Below, in pieces: positions 25,891 through 39,597 of a DNA stretch of 64,000 nucleotides. The stretch lies in contig CM067568.1 in assembly GCA_034336665.1 (NCBI GenBank), positions 40,156,770-40,220,769 on the forward strand, in the 5' to 3' direction. Under the pieces are notes generated by a model. The model saw nothing but the letters and a program-made list of their open reading frames with translations. It had not been told where the DNA came from and did no database searches. Each line of letters starts with the position of its first letter. Positions within the stretch are counted from its first letter, which is position 1. The DNA is from Luscinia megarhynchos (taxonomy: Eukaryota > Chordata > Aves > Passeriformes > Turdidae). The position numbers and the translations under genes were made by a program.

Positions 25891-26279
25891 GAATACTTCC
25901 TTGCTTCTCACTGACCTTTGCACAATCCAAAGGGTTAATTTGTTGTTTAGCAGGGCTATGACAGAGTTCTTATTCCTGCTGATGGTTGCCAGAGGAATTC
26001 AAGTTCCACCATTCTTCTTCCAAATGGAAGTAATGAAATGGTAATAGATAGACAGAGTGAGCAATTGCAACAAGTCTGCTGAAAGGATGCTGCACTTGTA
26101 GGCAAGTGCAGATTTTCATCACCATCATCATTCATTTCATCAGCAACCTACTAATAATGGTAGAGAACATAAATTGGTAAATAAAACTAAGAAGTACCCT
26201 AGGTTAGTGTTGCTAGAAGCAATGGCTGGCTTTTTTCAGCAGTCCCTGAAAAGGGAGTGAAGTGCCAGCAAACAAGAGC

Positions 26280-26349
26280 CATATATATACATATATACAT
26301 ATATACATATATATATACACATATATATGTATATACATATATAATATAT
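26280..26349. repeat. Compound (TA/CA)n microsatellite
   Basis: About 70 bases of alternating TATATA and TACATA units, partly palindromic and able to form hairpins. It lies about 400 bases into the intron after the NRXN3 donor. Confidence 0.95.
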
Positions 26350-29300
26350 TTCTGACATAACTGATTGACAGGACACTGTACACTTATTTAATGTTAGCTG
26401 TTGCTAGCCTGTGGAAGCCCCCTTCAATTGTTTGCATACTAATCACTGAATGGCACCTGGATTGTTTTAGCATCCTTGATTAAATTGCTTATATTGCTTT
26501 TTAAATTGATCTTACTTGGTGTTGCAAAGGGAAGAGGGATTTGAATGTTTCTGCATTGTTTGGTACTCTCTTTTTGAATTTGAGTTCGAGAGTTTTAAGT
26601 CATGCAAACCACATAATGAAGTCTATTTCAGATTAAGTAAGTAAACTGAAAATCCCTGTATGAATTTGAGGATCTTATCACAACAGTATTTATGGCGTTT
26701 GGCTTTAAACACCAGTTTGAGCTTAAACCTAAGATGAAACCTAGACAAGAAATGTTCAATCTCAAGGAAAAAAAACAAACCCTACCTGAAATTTTGTCAA
26801 AATAAAAATATTTGCTGTAATATATTTTCACGACTATCATTTGTTCACTTCTTTTGGCAGTGAAACTAGATTAACCAGAGTTTAGTCTGTACAATGTGAG
26901 GAGGTGATGAAAATAGTCCTTATACTCTTGATATCTAAGTAAAAAGCCCTACAGCTCTACATTTACAGTCTGCATTTAGATGGAGAAGCAAAATAGGTTT
27001 TTATAGGAAGGGAAAGTTTTGAAAATAAACATAGCATCCATATGTACATTCATTTTACAGTGATTTTAATAATAACAGAAAATTTGGCTTTACATCCAAA
27101 TAATATAGTAACAGTACATGAGCATTAGATGGGAGGTGTGAGCCTGTGAAGTTTTGGACACCAGAATTCTTCCTGGCTATTTGTTCAGACCTGAACAGTC
27201 CAAACAACTAATGAGCCAGAACTATTTTCTGTGCTTGATCCATTAGTTATGTGGGGCTGGACAGACTTCTGGGTGTGACCAGGCAGTTCAGGAGCTGGGC
27301 CACTGATCCTCACACACTTAAGGAGCAGACACACCTCAGGTCTAGGTGCCAGGTGTGGTGATAGAAGATTGCAAGAGCCACACAGCCAAGCAGACCCTGA
27401 AACATAAAGATGTAAGGCTCTGTCTACTGCTGGCTAATGGATCCAGACTCCTTGGGGAGCTGCTCAAGATATCAACAGCATATGGTTTTCAGTGAACCTC
27501 TTGAGAAAGTACTGTAAGTGAGCAGGAATTCATGTACCTGTGGGGCAATTGTGAGAGCTCTAACCAGGGCTCAGGGGGTGGCATTTCCTGGGTGGGTGGA
27601 ACAATCTGAAATACATTTTCTAATGAATCCAGGGATATTTTTATTGTAGACACCATGGATAAAGCAGTGCTATTGTTACTGTTTGAAGCCTGAGTCACCA
27701 TTGCTGTTTGTTTCCTATAGTGATTCATCAGTTTCCAGCCCAACGTGGTGTTAAGGGTGAACAAAGAAGTTCGTCACAATGTGCCTTCTTAAGCAAACAC
27801 TTTTAACTCACTGTTAGCTGGGGTCTTTTCACTCTCAGAGAAGATGCTGTGCCGAGAACTTCTCCAATGGATCACATGTAGAGATTTACAGAGTCATTAT
27901 CTTGTTTGGTTCTTCTTGTTTTCTCATATACTACTAAATGGTGTATATTTGGTTTATGTTAGAATTTTATAATCAGCCTTGTTTTCTGCCTCCTTTATGC
28001 TGTAACAGTGGCGATTTCTGTGTGTTAAATGCTGTCATTGAAAAAACATTACAGTGGCTGTGCAGATGAATGGGAAAACCCAAAGAAAAGGCTGTTTAGT
28101 AAGTGGAAACAAGCAGACAAAGAAAAGAGGCAAAAAAACCCAGGGACCAAATTAAGTATAGCTACCTTTTTGTCTGACTTTGAAAAGCCTAAGATGTTGT
28201 CTTTCAATTCTGCAAGTGTGGGAGAACCTCCACTGATAAACAGTAGGATGTAGCAGGAATGGCAGAACTGGTTACAGGCTCCTTCTGCCTGTGGCTTGAT
28301 TGGCCATTAAACAACTTGTATTTTCTTTGTTTGCTTTTTTTCCCCCCAAGAGATTGAGATGTTTGTGTCAGAACTGTTCCCTTTTGTTTTGTATCTTTAT
28401 CATGCCTCTGGATGTATGCAGAAGTAACATGGTTATTTTAGTCTCACTTTTGGAAAAGATTGGTCTCTCGACTGGATATCAACAGCTCCCTTTTTGGGAG
28501 GGGAACCTTCACTCCATTACAGTATTTACTAGTCTCTAGTCTCTGTGCATATTTTCATTTCATCACCAGAGTTGGCTCTTTTACTGGGAACTGATGGGAT
28601 CCAATCAATAACAAGTTCTGTTTGAACAGCTAAATGTAATATGTACCTTTTAAATAATGAGTTCTCTTGACAGTGTCCAGGCCATTACTTGGCTATTGAC
28701 TGATACCTATGTCTGCAGATGGTAAAACCATAGCAAACTCATTTATTTTGTGGCCAGAGATAGAAGAAGTAAATAGAGAGTGGAACCTGCTGATTCTGTA
28801 CTGTGATGGAATGAAGCTCCATTTACAGTATTATAGGCCACTGTAACTCCAAGTTATGAAGAATGTCGAGAGAAAACAACCATTCCATACTGAGATGAAA
28901 CTGTGAATCCTGTCCAGGATGTGCCCCCAATGTGCACAGAGTTAGTAGGATTGTGTACATCGTGTCAGTCACATGCCCAGATGGTGGCTGGGCAGGTAGT
29001 TTCTGTGTCTGAGTTTATACAGTGGGAGTGAAAATTTGGAAAGTTTGGCTGTTGTGAATAAAATGTGAGACTACTTTTATTGCAGTTGGAGTAAACTGGT
29101 TCACTGAATCTGACAGCTCTGTAGGGTACAAAGGATGGCTGATTTGAGTAGCTATCGTTTGTATGTTTCTGGGCAATGGTGGCATTAGACATGAAAGCTG
29201 AACTGAGAGACATCTTCCCCTCTAATAAACCTCATCAGCCTCTGTGGAATCAGGCTGCTGCCAAGAGAATGAGGTTCCTGTAGAATCTGATCATCACAGA

Positions 29301-30559
29301 TACATTCATATTTCTGGGAAAAGAACCCAAGAAGACCTTCCCCATGCAAGTTTTGCAAGCTGATCTCCTGTAGAAGCCAGATGAGGTTGTTCATATCTGC
29401 TCATTCAGGACCATGCTGTCAGTCTGCAAGAAATTTTCTCTTTTGCTGACACTGCTGTGTAGAGAGTGAGCTCACAGATACGGACAGCGTGAATGCAGCA
29501 CTGTTTGCACAAGTGTATTTTGGCCTAAACCCTCACCCTTCTCCCAAGACTCCTTCTGGACTTTCTGAGGGAAGGTGAACAGAAGATGTGCTTAGAAGTG
29601 CATTAACTCTGCTTGTAGTTGCAGAACCAGGACGTTGATCACCAACTTCACAAAGCACCATGCTGAAGCCTTTGTGATGCCTGCAGGGGCTGTTTCTAAA
29701 CGAAGGCTGAATACGGGCTTGATTGCACCTCTTCCCTTGATTACAGAGCAAGATTTCCTGGGGATGCTGCCTGCTGAATGACAGAGGAGCCCACTGCTCT
29801 GTAATTATCACACTTCTAGCTGCATCGGGAGCAGATTTTTCTATAGCCCCTCAGCTTGGTTTAAAGTGACAAGTTACTGGGGGATTTATCCTCTCCCTGT
29901 CCCGTGGGAGCAGCCCAGCCCTGGCTGTAGCTGAGGCACTGCCCAGCCTCACCTGCAGTCACTGTATCTCCCTGCCAGTCCCCCCAATCTTCCAAACACT
30001 AAGGGATAGTCTGGCACTTTGCCACGAGCCTGGTGCTTGCACTTAATTTGCATATACATTTACATACATTTTGTAATCAGAAACAAATGAACATGACCAT
30101 AATATTTGCTTCTACTTGCATATTCCTTGATAGATGAATATAAATTGATTGTTGAATTCACCAGCAATAAACAGTTGCAGATCTTCCATTTGGTCTTGTG
30201 CTCTGCTGTTCTAGAGGACAGCAGGCAGTTCTGGCACATGCCTTGGATGGGCCCAAATCTTCACCCACCAGTGCAAAACTCTAGAATTGATCATCTCCAA
30301 GGAATAAATATTGCAAGGGGCAAATCTGCTGTTTTGTGTCACTTCTTATGTCACAGCACTGGCCATTGGGCAGAAAGCTGGTAAGAGCTCTGCCCATGAC
30401 TTCATTTTGCAGCAATTCAGTTTTCCACCTTCTCTTTTGCTTGTATGTTCTTCCTGGTTTAAGTTCGTTTGGTTGTATTTAAAATTATAATCTTTTTTCC
30501 AGTCTGGTTGCAATTTTTTTGATGCATTGTCAGATGAGCACCAGAGAAAGACAATGTAT

Positions 30560-30685
30560 TTATGTATTAATGTTTATAAAGTGCTTTGAAACTTCAAAGT
30601 GGAGCTTAAGCACCATTTGTTATTCTTAATGATAAATATTAAAACTGATGCAGGAGCCACAGGATTTGAATTTAGATCCTACATA
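30560..30685. repeat. Possible ancient MIR/L2-like relic
   Basis: TTTATAAAGTGCTTTGAAAC and the downstream text resemble the 3' part of old amniote SINE/LINE elements, where an AAAGTGCTTTGA motif is typical. The match is short and by eye only. Confidence 0.3.
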
Positions 30686-32659
30686 CCCTTTCACAGAAGA
30701 TGTCAAGGACCCCCATCACTAAGTGTGGACTAAGCAACTCCAGAGTTGGCTGGATTTATTTTGTAGACTCCTCTGCTTTAAAAGCAGGGGGAGCTGCAGG
30801 GAGATTGCAAGACCTTGTATGGTGAGTGCCATTGATTCAAATAGTCTGGCTGCAATACATGCTGACAGCTATATTCTTGTAGTTTCCCTCTCTTGTATTA
30901 TAGATGACCATGGGGCTACAATCCTTTGCTGCTGGATTGCAGGTGAGCTGCAGACCTTGGGCAAAAGAGATGTTAAACCCCTTGGTTAGGCAAAGTTTGG
31001 ACATCTCCTCTGATAAAATGAAGCAGGTGGTGGTTGAGTACAGAGGAGATTGCTATTTGGTGTAAGGTGGAACTGGTGAAGAGTGACGATAATTTGTGGC
31101 CCAGGAGAAGATGGAGCTTGGGAAAAAAGCCTCTGGATGAAAATGTTCTTTTATAAAATGTTATAGGAGAGGAAACCACAGCTCACAGAGACTGTTTACA
31201 GTAGCTGCTCCATATTGCTTTTACCTGCCTGATAGAATAAAAGAAGATTTTTGGCTCTTGCAAAGAGAATGGGATGACCAAGCTTCTGGAGGACTAAATC
31301 TAGATGGAGTTTGGATACCAGCATTCTCTGTGAGACCAACCTGCTGGCTCCTGCTCTGTCCCAAAGTGTGCACAGCCTGGATCTAAGCTGGAATTTTTGG
31401 GAATTACTAAATAAAGATTGAAATTAAGGTGACTGGTATTAATTATGTGAAAGTGAACAAAGTCAGACCTTTCTTTTTCCAGCTTATGGATTCCCTAATT
31501 GATTTCTGATGAAAGGTTTATTTTCCTTTGGTTGTGCCGTAAAAAAATAAAAGAGGGGGTGTAAGAGTTGATTTATTATTACTGTACAGGCTTTTGCTGA
31601 GCTAGGCAGCTTGTCATGGAGGTCAATCAGCAGAAAATATAGCCCCAAGCAAGACAGCACATGCTGTAGCTGTTGCTTTCATCCTTTTTCTGGTACGGAG
31701 GTGAGCAGGCCATTTGCCACAAGGTAATTTTTGTGATGTTTTGGTAAAAATTGGAGGGCAATAATCCTCCCAGATACCTTGAGGATGCTGGAAATGGTGC
31801 CACAAAGCTCCAGGGAGAGAATCGGAGGAGGAGCACATCTGTCCTGTGAACTCTGTCACTACTCAAAGAAGATGAGTCTCTGCACGTCACCGTCAGCACT
31901 GAGTGCTCCCTGGTGCAGGAGAAGGTGGTAATCCATGTGATGAGATGGTAGAATGGCCACCTGTCCTTGGCTAACTCCTAATTTCACTTTACCTCTCTGT
32001 TTCTTTGCTGACCAACTTTGAACTTGATGGGCAGAAAAGCTTTTTTCTCTCCCTACAGAAAGCAAGGCAACTGCTGTGTTATTGCTGTCCAGAGACAGCA
32101 ATGTGACTTCTGGTGTACGTGTGTGTGTCTCCCACAATCCTTCATTGCAGACAGGTTCACTGCCATTGTAAACTCACCCCGCAGTGCAAAGCAGGTGTCC
32201 TTTTTCTATCTGTAAACAAGTCCAGGAGCTGACAACTGGGTGCAAAACAGCCCAAGGGCTGAGAGAAGTAGATGTGGGGGGGTAGGAAGGACTGTGGATG
32301 TAACCCTCTACTTGAAGCAGAACTCATTTGTATTTGAATGTGTTTGCTCTGAAATTGGGCTGAGACCTGAGTGCATTGGATTCACATTCTGTGCTGCCTT
32401 TGCCAGTTGTGCTGTGTCAGCTCTCCAGGCCCTGCTGCATGTACACTTGTTCAGCTCATTATTCTGAAAAGAGACCAAGGTAAAACGTATAAAGGAAGTG
32501 GAGCAGGGCAGCAGAACTTGAATGGCCTGGTCATAAGAGTGTTAGCACCTAAGAGGCTGATTTCCATTTCTGCCACAGTCTTTCTGTGTCTCTGGAGTGA
32601 TTTGTTGGCAGACTAAAGGACTCAAGACTGAATCAATTGACCTTTCTTTGCAGAGGATA

Positions 32660-32800
32660 TGTACCTGGTTGCCCCCTGTGTCTCAGTTTCTATATCTGAA
32701 ATATGTAGCCAGTGGGCCTTCCTGTACTCCAGGTATTAAGGATCCCATATGCTTCTGTATGACAGTGATAGAGACATATAAATATCTTAGCATGACAAGT
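32660..32800 (+). repeat. Possible MIR-like SINE relic
   Basis: GTGTCTCAGTTTCTATATCT resembles the CTCAGTTTCCTCATCTGTAA block of MIR elements. It is followed at plausible spacing by a degraded ATTAAGG..ATAAATATCTTAGCA tail. Old and heavily mutated. Confidence 0.35.
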
Positions 32801-35800
32801 AAATTATGATAATGCATGAAGACCCAGTAGAATTACCTGGTTTGATTGTCAGTTTTTTAGCTAGGACATGCGGTTTGAAATTAAGGTATAATTTTCCTTG
32901 TTAAATGGCCATCTTTGAGTAGTGCTCCTCATCTTTCTTCTCAACAGAAATGTCCCAGTTTCCTGCTACTCTGTGCAATGTCATGCTATGAGTAGGCAGA
33001 CCCTTCCCAGGCTGCATTTGTGCTGGTACAGACAGGGCCTGAGCAGCAGTGTAGCCTCTTCCCTGTTGGTGACATGGAGCAGATGCTGCACTGCAGGGTG
33101 CTGATACAAGCAATAGGAAAGAAAAAAGAACTTTTTGTTTGGTTTTTTTTTTTGGTATCTGACCCATGTGCTCCACTGACCTCCCCCAAATGTCCTCTGC
33201 TGTGAACCTCAGATGCTGATCAGATGCTTTTCCTTGTACAGTGGCCCACCTCTGCCAGCCTGTCTGCACTGGTGCTCTCCCTGCTGTGGCTGCTGCTTTC
33301 AGCCTGCCCCTTTCACCCTCCATACTCCAGACTCGCCTCGACCTTGTGCTGTCAGGGGAAGCAAAGAGAGCATGAAAGGCTACCCAAGCAGAATGGCATA
33401 GTTTGCACTTTCTCTGTTCCTCTATGCATTAAAAGCAGCCTAGCAAAGAAAGCCCATTGGATTGTTTTCTGAGTGTTTAGTTAGCACAAAGCTGGCCAGT
33501 GTTTTGTAGCTCTAAGGCACTGAAAGGGTGCATAAAAATCTTGCCTTTCCTGTTAACTCTCATCAAAGCTCTAACTGCTTATCAGATAAAGCAAGTGTAT
33601 TTGTCTGCAGTTTGCAATGCAGAGCAAGGAGGAAAGGTATACTTGACTCTCAGGATTTTGCTCTGAGATGTGCTCTTCTTCCTCTTCCTCATGGAATTTG
33701 ACCAGTTGAGTAACTTGAGTGAATATAAGACTGGGTTTGGTTCTGAGTATTTGGCATGAGACCTTTTATCAGAAAAGAAAGAAGGAATTCCCTGGTAAAT
33801 GTAGGAGTTTGAGCTGTAGGTTAAGCCAGGCTTCAATCTCGAATAGTGCTGGTAAGCTCCATAGTTTGCTTGGCTGCTGCATTTATTCAGAAGCCTTTCT
33901 CGGCCTCTGTAGTCTCTTGGGTGGATTTTCATTTCTTCATGGTTTGTTGCCTTAGTACTTGAGAAAAGTGTCACTGTCTGAGTTTTCCAAACCTCTGGTG
34001 TGTCTTCACAGGCATGTGTTTGATTTTCTGGTTATTCCTGCTGCGTCCATCTTGTGAGTCTGGCTATCAGGGTTGGAGAGCTTCTCAGTACCTTTCTCCT
34101 CAAGGTAATACAGGAGAAATCCTTGGAACTAAAGGCACGTTTCTCCACTGAGGCTGGTCAGGAACAAGAGTTGAGGAATGGCTAGCCATGAAGAGAGTGG
34201 CTAATGTTGTGATCTGCAAATTTCAGTTGTTTGCAGCTGAATTCCTTACGCTTTTTATGTGGCTGAAATTGCTTATGCTTATATTCCCCAAAGACTTTTT
34301 TTAATGAGGAGGAAGAGTGTGGAATCATTCCTTAATAAATTGCTGATTAAAAGAATAAAGGAAAAAAGAAAAAGGTGAAGTTTGTGAAGAGGAAATGAAA
34401 TGAAATTTCTTGTCTCGGGCTACCTAAAAGACAAAGCTGCTGAAGTAACCAGAATGTCTATATTTTCACTTCTGTCATTTGCTTTTTTCTTTGTGGCTTC
34501 TCTGAGACCTGCTCTGGGACTTGGTGTGGTAGGAGGGTTGTGCAGAGGAACTACCCTGCATGGTGCCTGCCAGAGCTCTTCTGTAATGGGAGATCTGTGT
34601 AATTCACATTGCTTTGACTTTAAGGAAGATAACAGGAGATCAGTGAGCATAAAAAATTACGGATGGATATATTGTCATTGTGAAGCAGGAGCATTGCCAG
34701 ATCCCTTAGGATAACCAGAGCCAGAGGTAGGTTTATATTAGTGTCAAAGATGGGGCAAAACTCATATAGACATATCTAGCTGAAAAATTGGCAGATTATG
34801 TACTGGTAGCTGTGTGATCCCAGAGCTTGGAATGTGATGGTATTGTTATAAGTTTATTATTGTGTAGAAGACCTTTTCAGTAATCATCAGATGCTACAGA
34901 AAATGGCAAAATCCTCTTTCTTCAGAGTTCCTCTAGTGGGCACTGTGTTGTTGGAGATCTGACTTTTTTTTTCTTCTTCACTGAAAAAAAAAGTAGGGCT
35001 CCAGTGATCAATTTGTAATTTAGCTTGCTGGCTGCCTCCTCCTAAATTTTCTTTTCCTTCATTACTTAAGCTGAAGTGCTCAATTGTGTCTGAGCTGCGG
35101 CAACTAACACATCTACAACAAATTCCAAAGCCTGCTGGTTTTGAACAGACAATGAGGCATACCTACACAAAATATCTCTGCTTTGCATCTGACACAGAAA
35201 TGTATCTCTAAGGCAGCCTGGTGTTTGCCTGCCCTATGGTGTGGCATATTTGAATGTAAGACATGTGAAGTTACATTTTGACCAACTAAGACACATCAGA
35301 ATCAGACAGACTGGTGTTTTCCTTGTGAAAAATGGTGGTTTCATTCCAATCAAAATATTTAGTAAAAAACCCTCAACTGATTTGGATGAAAATCTGCAGA
35401 AAAAAGCAATTTGTAGAATTTCCAAACCCTGATTTTTAAGAAAAAAATGTACTTTGTATCTATTACACATAACAATGTGTATATTATTTTATAATTTACC
35501 GACATCATTAGCCCAAATATGGATCTACTACTGAGGAACAGCAATATATCACAAAAATGTTGAAGTGTTTTAAGGAAGGGCATGTGCACAGTGAACAAAT
35601 GGAACCAATGAAAACCCATGGATTCAACCCCACCATGCTCCTGTGGGAGCTGTTAGGTTCAGAAGAGCAGGCAAAATGAGCCCTAAGCATAGGTTAAACT
35701 TGACCAGAGAGAAGAACAGATTTCCAGCTTGAAGACAGCGAGTGGAGCCTGGAGCACAAATGCAGCAATGACCAGATTGGTGCCCTTTGAAGCCTCCCAG

Positions 35801-37539
35801 GAGAGAAGAGTGGTGTGAAGCACTGTTATCCTCTCAGCCCTTGGAAGTGACAGCTCCATAGGTACTGCTGTCTGTCAAGAGCTCCGCTGAAGGAAAGGCT
35901 CGAGGAATAATTATGAGTGGATAGGACTCGAGTGGGCTCTTTCCCATTTGATTTCTAATATGTATCAGTGAACACTGCAGTGTCTCAACAGTGACAGTGA
36001 AGGCAGCAAGGCTGAGTATATTAACAAAGAACCACAGCTGCTGATTTGACAGGCTGAGATTGTCAGCTCTTTGGTTTTTAGCTTTTTAGCATGTTGGATT
36101 GAACCTAAGTAGTTTGCAACGTAGCTGGACCTAAGGATTAGGCAGCAGGCATTCCATAGAAGAGCAAAACAAATACCTCTCTGTGCAGGAAATGCTCTTT
36201 GAAATGCAGCCAGCCAAAGCCGAAATTTGGGCTGGATAAGCAAGGCTCTGCCTATGAAAATCACTTGGGATCTGCAGCAGTGTGGCATGACAGTCATTCC
36301 TGAGCTCTGGGATGTTTTCCCTGTCATTGCTGCTGCCAGTGTGGTGACTCCCAGTTTGCCCGAGGCAAAAGATAGCTAAACCGAAGTACTAAGTAACAGA
36401 TCCTCTATCCCGGGAGAACAATTGGCTGTGATTTCAGAACTCATTTGTCAGTGGTGTTTAATTATAGCCTTGCTACCACTTACAGTGGAGGTCACCGCTA
36501 TATTGTGGGTCTATTTAGTGCTCCCTCTGGTCTTAAAAATCTATGAATCTATATCATGCTATTTTGGGGCATTTGTAGCAGTCTCCACTAGTTTTCTTCC
36601 AGAGCTGAAATTGCTTAAGTTTCCTCCTAGTTAATTGAGAAAATGTTGTTGTTGGAAAGCTGACTAAAACAATTTAAGCCCCTTTATTAGTTCTGGGAGT
36701 GAAACAAAATGTAGGTTACATCTGGTTTAGTTTCTATCCTTACAGTTGCCCAGCTGTTTTCTCCTTGTGCATAGCTCTGCTGCAACATGGACACGTGAAT
36801 TATTTATTTTAACTTGCAGATACTGTGTCATCAGTGAGCTGTTTTGTAGTAAAAATATAAAATGTAAGGATCATTGTATAAAATGTTTTCTTGCACATCT
36901 GGTCCCATAAATAGTACTCAACTTAAAGTTAACTTCATACACCAAGTACTCTATTCAAGCAAAGCTTTCATTCATCTGATGAAAGACGTCCTTAACTAAG
37001 AACTTAACACAAATCTACTTAGATTTGTTGATCTTGTCAGTTTTAAAAAGTTACTTTTAAATCCCATTTTGAAAAGTGATTCAGGCAGCTTGAAGCCTTG
37101 TGACTGATCTGGAATTCAAAATAGTAGTTTTGGTAATTTTACCTTCGTATTGTATTTATTTCTGTCCTTGTTCACCTCTAAAGATTTAGCCCAAAAAGCA
37201 CAATCTTCTGAGATTCTTTCCTTGCCTCTATTTGCCTTTAATAATTGTAATGATCTGATTGATGATCTGATACTGAATTGAAACCATGACCAATCAAATA
37301 TTCTTCTTTTAAAACTGAGTGAAGAAGGAAAATTAATTGCAAAAATCCTGCTTAAATGTGATGCTGAAGTTGTGGATTTCAGAATTAAATGGTAGTACCT
37401 GCTACAATCAAAATGCCGCATGGCATCCATTCAAATGTGCTTCAGGCATCCTCACTTGAATTGTGTGCAAGGCAGGAAAATAAAAGAGCTAAAATGCTGT
37501 CAGGTTAATAATAAATTGTGCATACATGTGGCACATTTC

Positions 37540-37700
37540 ATCAGAGTATTCCTAAGCATCTCACAACTACTGATAAATCAGTCAGCCTTCACATCTCTCT
37601 ACCGCTCTGTGGACTGCATGCTATCTCCATTTAACTGATGGCAAAACTGAGAGGCAAGCAGAATGAGAATTATTGAAGGGTATCAAGTCAGAAGCTGCCT
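37540..37700 (-). repeat. Possible MIR-like SINE relic
   Basis: CATTTAACTGATGGCAAAAC followed by TGAGAGGCAAGCAGAATGAG resembles the complement of the MIR core (ATTTTACAGATGGGGAAACTG and onwards). Recognised by eye only. Confidence 0.4.
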
Positions 37701-38552
37701 GAGGTGAAATTGCTAAATCCTAAGTATTAAACAGTTTATCTAGTTATATCCAAGTGTGCTAGAAAAGTCACAAAATACTCTGGTTTTATGATGACTGTGA
37801 AGCTAAAACCAGAGCATTGGATTTTAGGGATTCTTGTAAAATTTCAGTTGAAATTCAAAGAAATACCTCTTTTTATTCTTTTTGGTGGGTTGGATTGTCC
37901 CTAACCAAGAAGTTCTGCTGTTGTCTGACAACTTTGTCTGCTGAAACCACCTTGAACCAGCTTGTTCTGTACCTTGTGTTAGCAGGCAGCACTGCTTGGG
38001 CTATGCTTTATGGATTCCCCTGTTGAGTGTTTTTTTAGAGTTAGTAATGACAAAAAAGAGACTTGTAGCAATAAAAGTTTTAACTGATTTTGCCCATCTG
38101 TGGTTTATGTGTGCTCCAATACAACTTTTCAAGACAGGATCCAGTTCCTCTAGATGTTTCCATTAGAAAAACGTTTATGATTTCACCTAAAATACCAAAA
38201 AGAAATATTAATTTCAAATACTTGAATACTTTACTGAGCATACCCTTGTATGGAAAACAATAGGAGACTGTGTATTGGGCTTTTACATTTCTCCTCCCTT
38301 CTAATTTCTTCAAACCTGCAAAGGTTAGGTAGGCTCTCAGGTAATCTTCTGTTGCTGTCCAGCCTTCTTTGTCCATAGAAACAGCAAGTTTTACTGGAAA
38401 CCTTGTTCCATTGTGGCTCCCCTGAACCACTGAAGGCAGGACTCTGTTGTGCTGAACTTCCAGCTGAGTAGAGCTGATGGTATAGGAGGTTGTTCATATG
38501 TGCTGAAGAAAGAAGAGCTTTCAGTTTGTCATTTTTGTTTTGTTGGTTATTT

Positions 38553-39597
38553 TCATAGAATCATTTAGGTTGGAAAAGACATCTATGAGCATCATCCCAA
38601 CCATTAACCAACCACTAAGTGCTACGTCTGCACATTTTTTTAAATACCTCCAAGTGGTGGTGACTCAACCACTTTCCTGGGCAGCCTCTTCCAGAGCTTG
38701 GCAGCCCTTTCTGTAAAGAAATTTTTCCCAATATCCAACCTGAACATCCTCTGGCACAGCTTGAGACTCTGTCCACTCATCCTATCAATTGTTACTTGAG
38801 AGAAGAGTTCAATCCCTCCCTAGGCCAAACCTACTTTCAGGTAGTAGTAGAGAGGGATAAGGTTTCACCTGAGCTTCCTCTTCTACAGGCTTTTTTTCTC
38901 TTCCCCAGCTCCCTCAGCTGCTTCTCCTGAGACTTACTCTGCAGACCCTTCACCAGCTCTGCTCTCTGGACACGCTCCAGCCCCTCAGTGGCTTTTCTTG
39001 TAGTGAACCTGAGCACAGGACTCGAGCTGTGGCCTCAGCAGTGTCGAGTACAGGGGGGCAATCCCTGCCCTGGCCCTGCTGGCCACACTATTGCTGACAC
39101 AGCTCAGGGTGCCACTGGCCTTCTTGGCCACCTGGGCACTGCTGGCTCATGTTCAGCTGCTGTTGACCAGCACACCCAGGTCCTTTTCCTCTGGGCTGAT
39201 TTCCAATCACTCTTCCCCCAGCCTGCAGTGATGTATGGGGTTGTTGTGATCCAGATGCAGAACCTGACACTTGGCCTTGTTGAACCTCATACCATTCGTT
39301 GGCCTCAGCCCATCAATCCACCCTGTCCAGATTCCCCTGCAGATCCTTCCTGCCCTCCAGCAGATCAACACTCCCACTGAACTTGGTGTTTTCTGCAAAG
39401 CAAGGCTGCACTTGATCCCCCCATTCAGATCATTGATAAAGACACTTAACAGAACTGGTCCCAGTAAAGAGCTTGGTGAATCCCACTTGTGCCTGGCCAC
39501 CAGCTGGATGTAACTCCATTCTTCCCCCACTCTTGGGGCTTGGCCATCCAGTTTTTTACCCAGCAAAGGGTACACCTGTCCAAGACATGAGCAGGAG
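38553..39597 (-). mobile_element. 5'-truncated CR1 LINE, antisense to NRXN3
   Basis: On the + strand this starts at TCATAGAATCATTTAGGTTG (38553-38572), the complement of the CR1 3' terminus. It runs through the conserved 3' untranslated region into ORF2 on the - strand and stops near 39597. The - strand frame carries the reverse-transcriptase block VFINDLN. The following catalytic FADD box has decayed to FAEN (about 39388-39399), so both catalytic Asp residues are lost. A C-terminal block containing WIDGLRP and KCQVLHLDHNN is still readable. It lies in the opposite orientation to the CR1 at 5492-7040 and is inactive. Confidence 0.92.

Larger units (their letters stand above)
25891..38552. other. 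NRXN3 intron, first part
   Basis: This is non-coding intron sequence with no supported exon. Beyond the repeats listed separately it contains several weak MIR-like relics and many short chance frames. Two - strand frames at 29185-29394 and 29533-29811 looked faintly protein-like but match nothing I recognise. I searched by eye for neurexin splice-site-1 exon text here and found none. Confidence 0.6.

Noticed and set aside
29185..29811. Two neighbouring - strand frames that look faintly protein-like
   Set aside because: They are not continuous, contain no motif I recognise and could not be tied to a retrogene or transposon.
30663..30680. TTTGAATTTAGATCC as a possible tRNA B-box
   Set aside because: No A-box or cloverleaf around it; more likely part of an old SINE-like relic.
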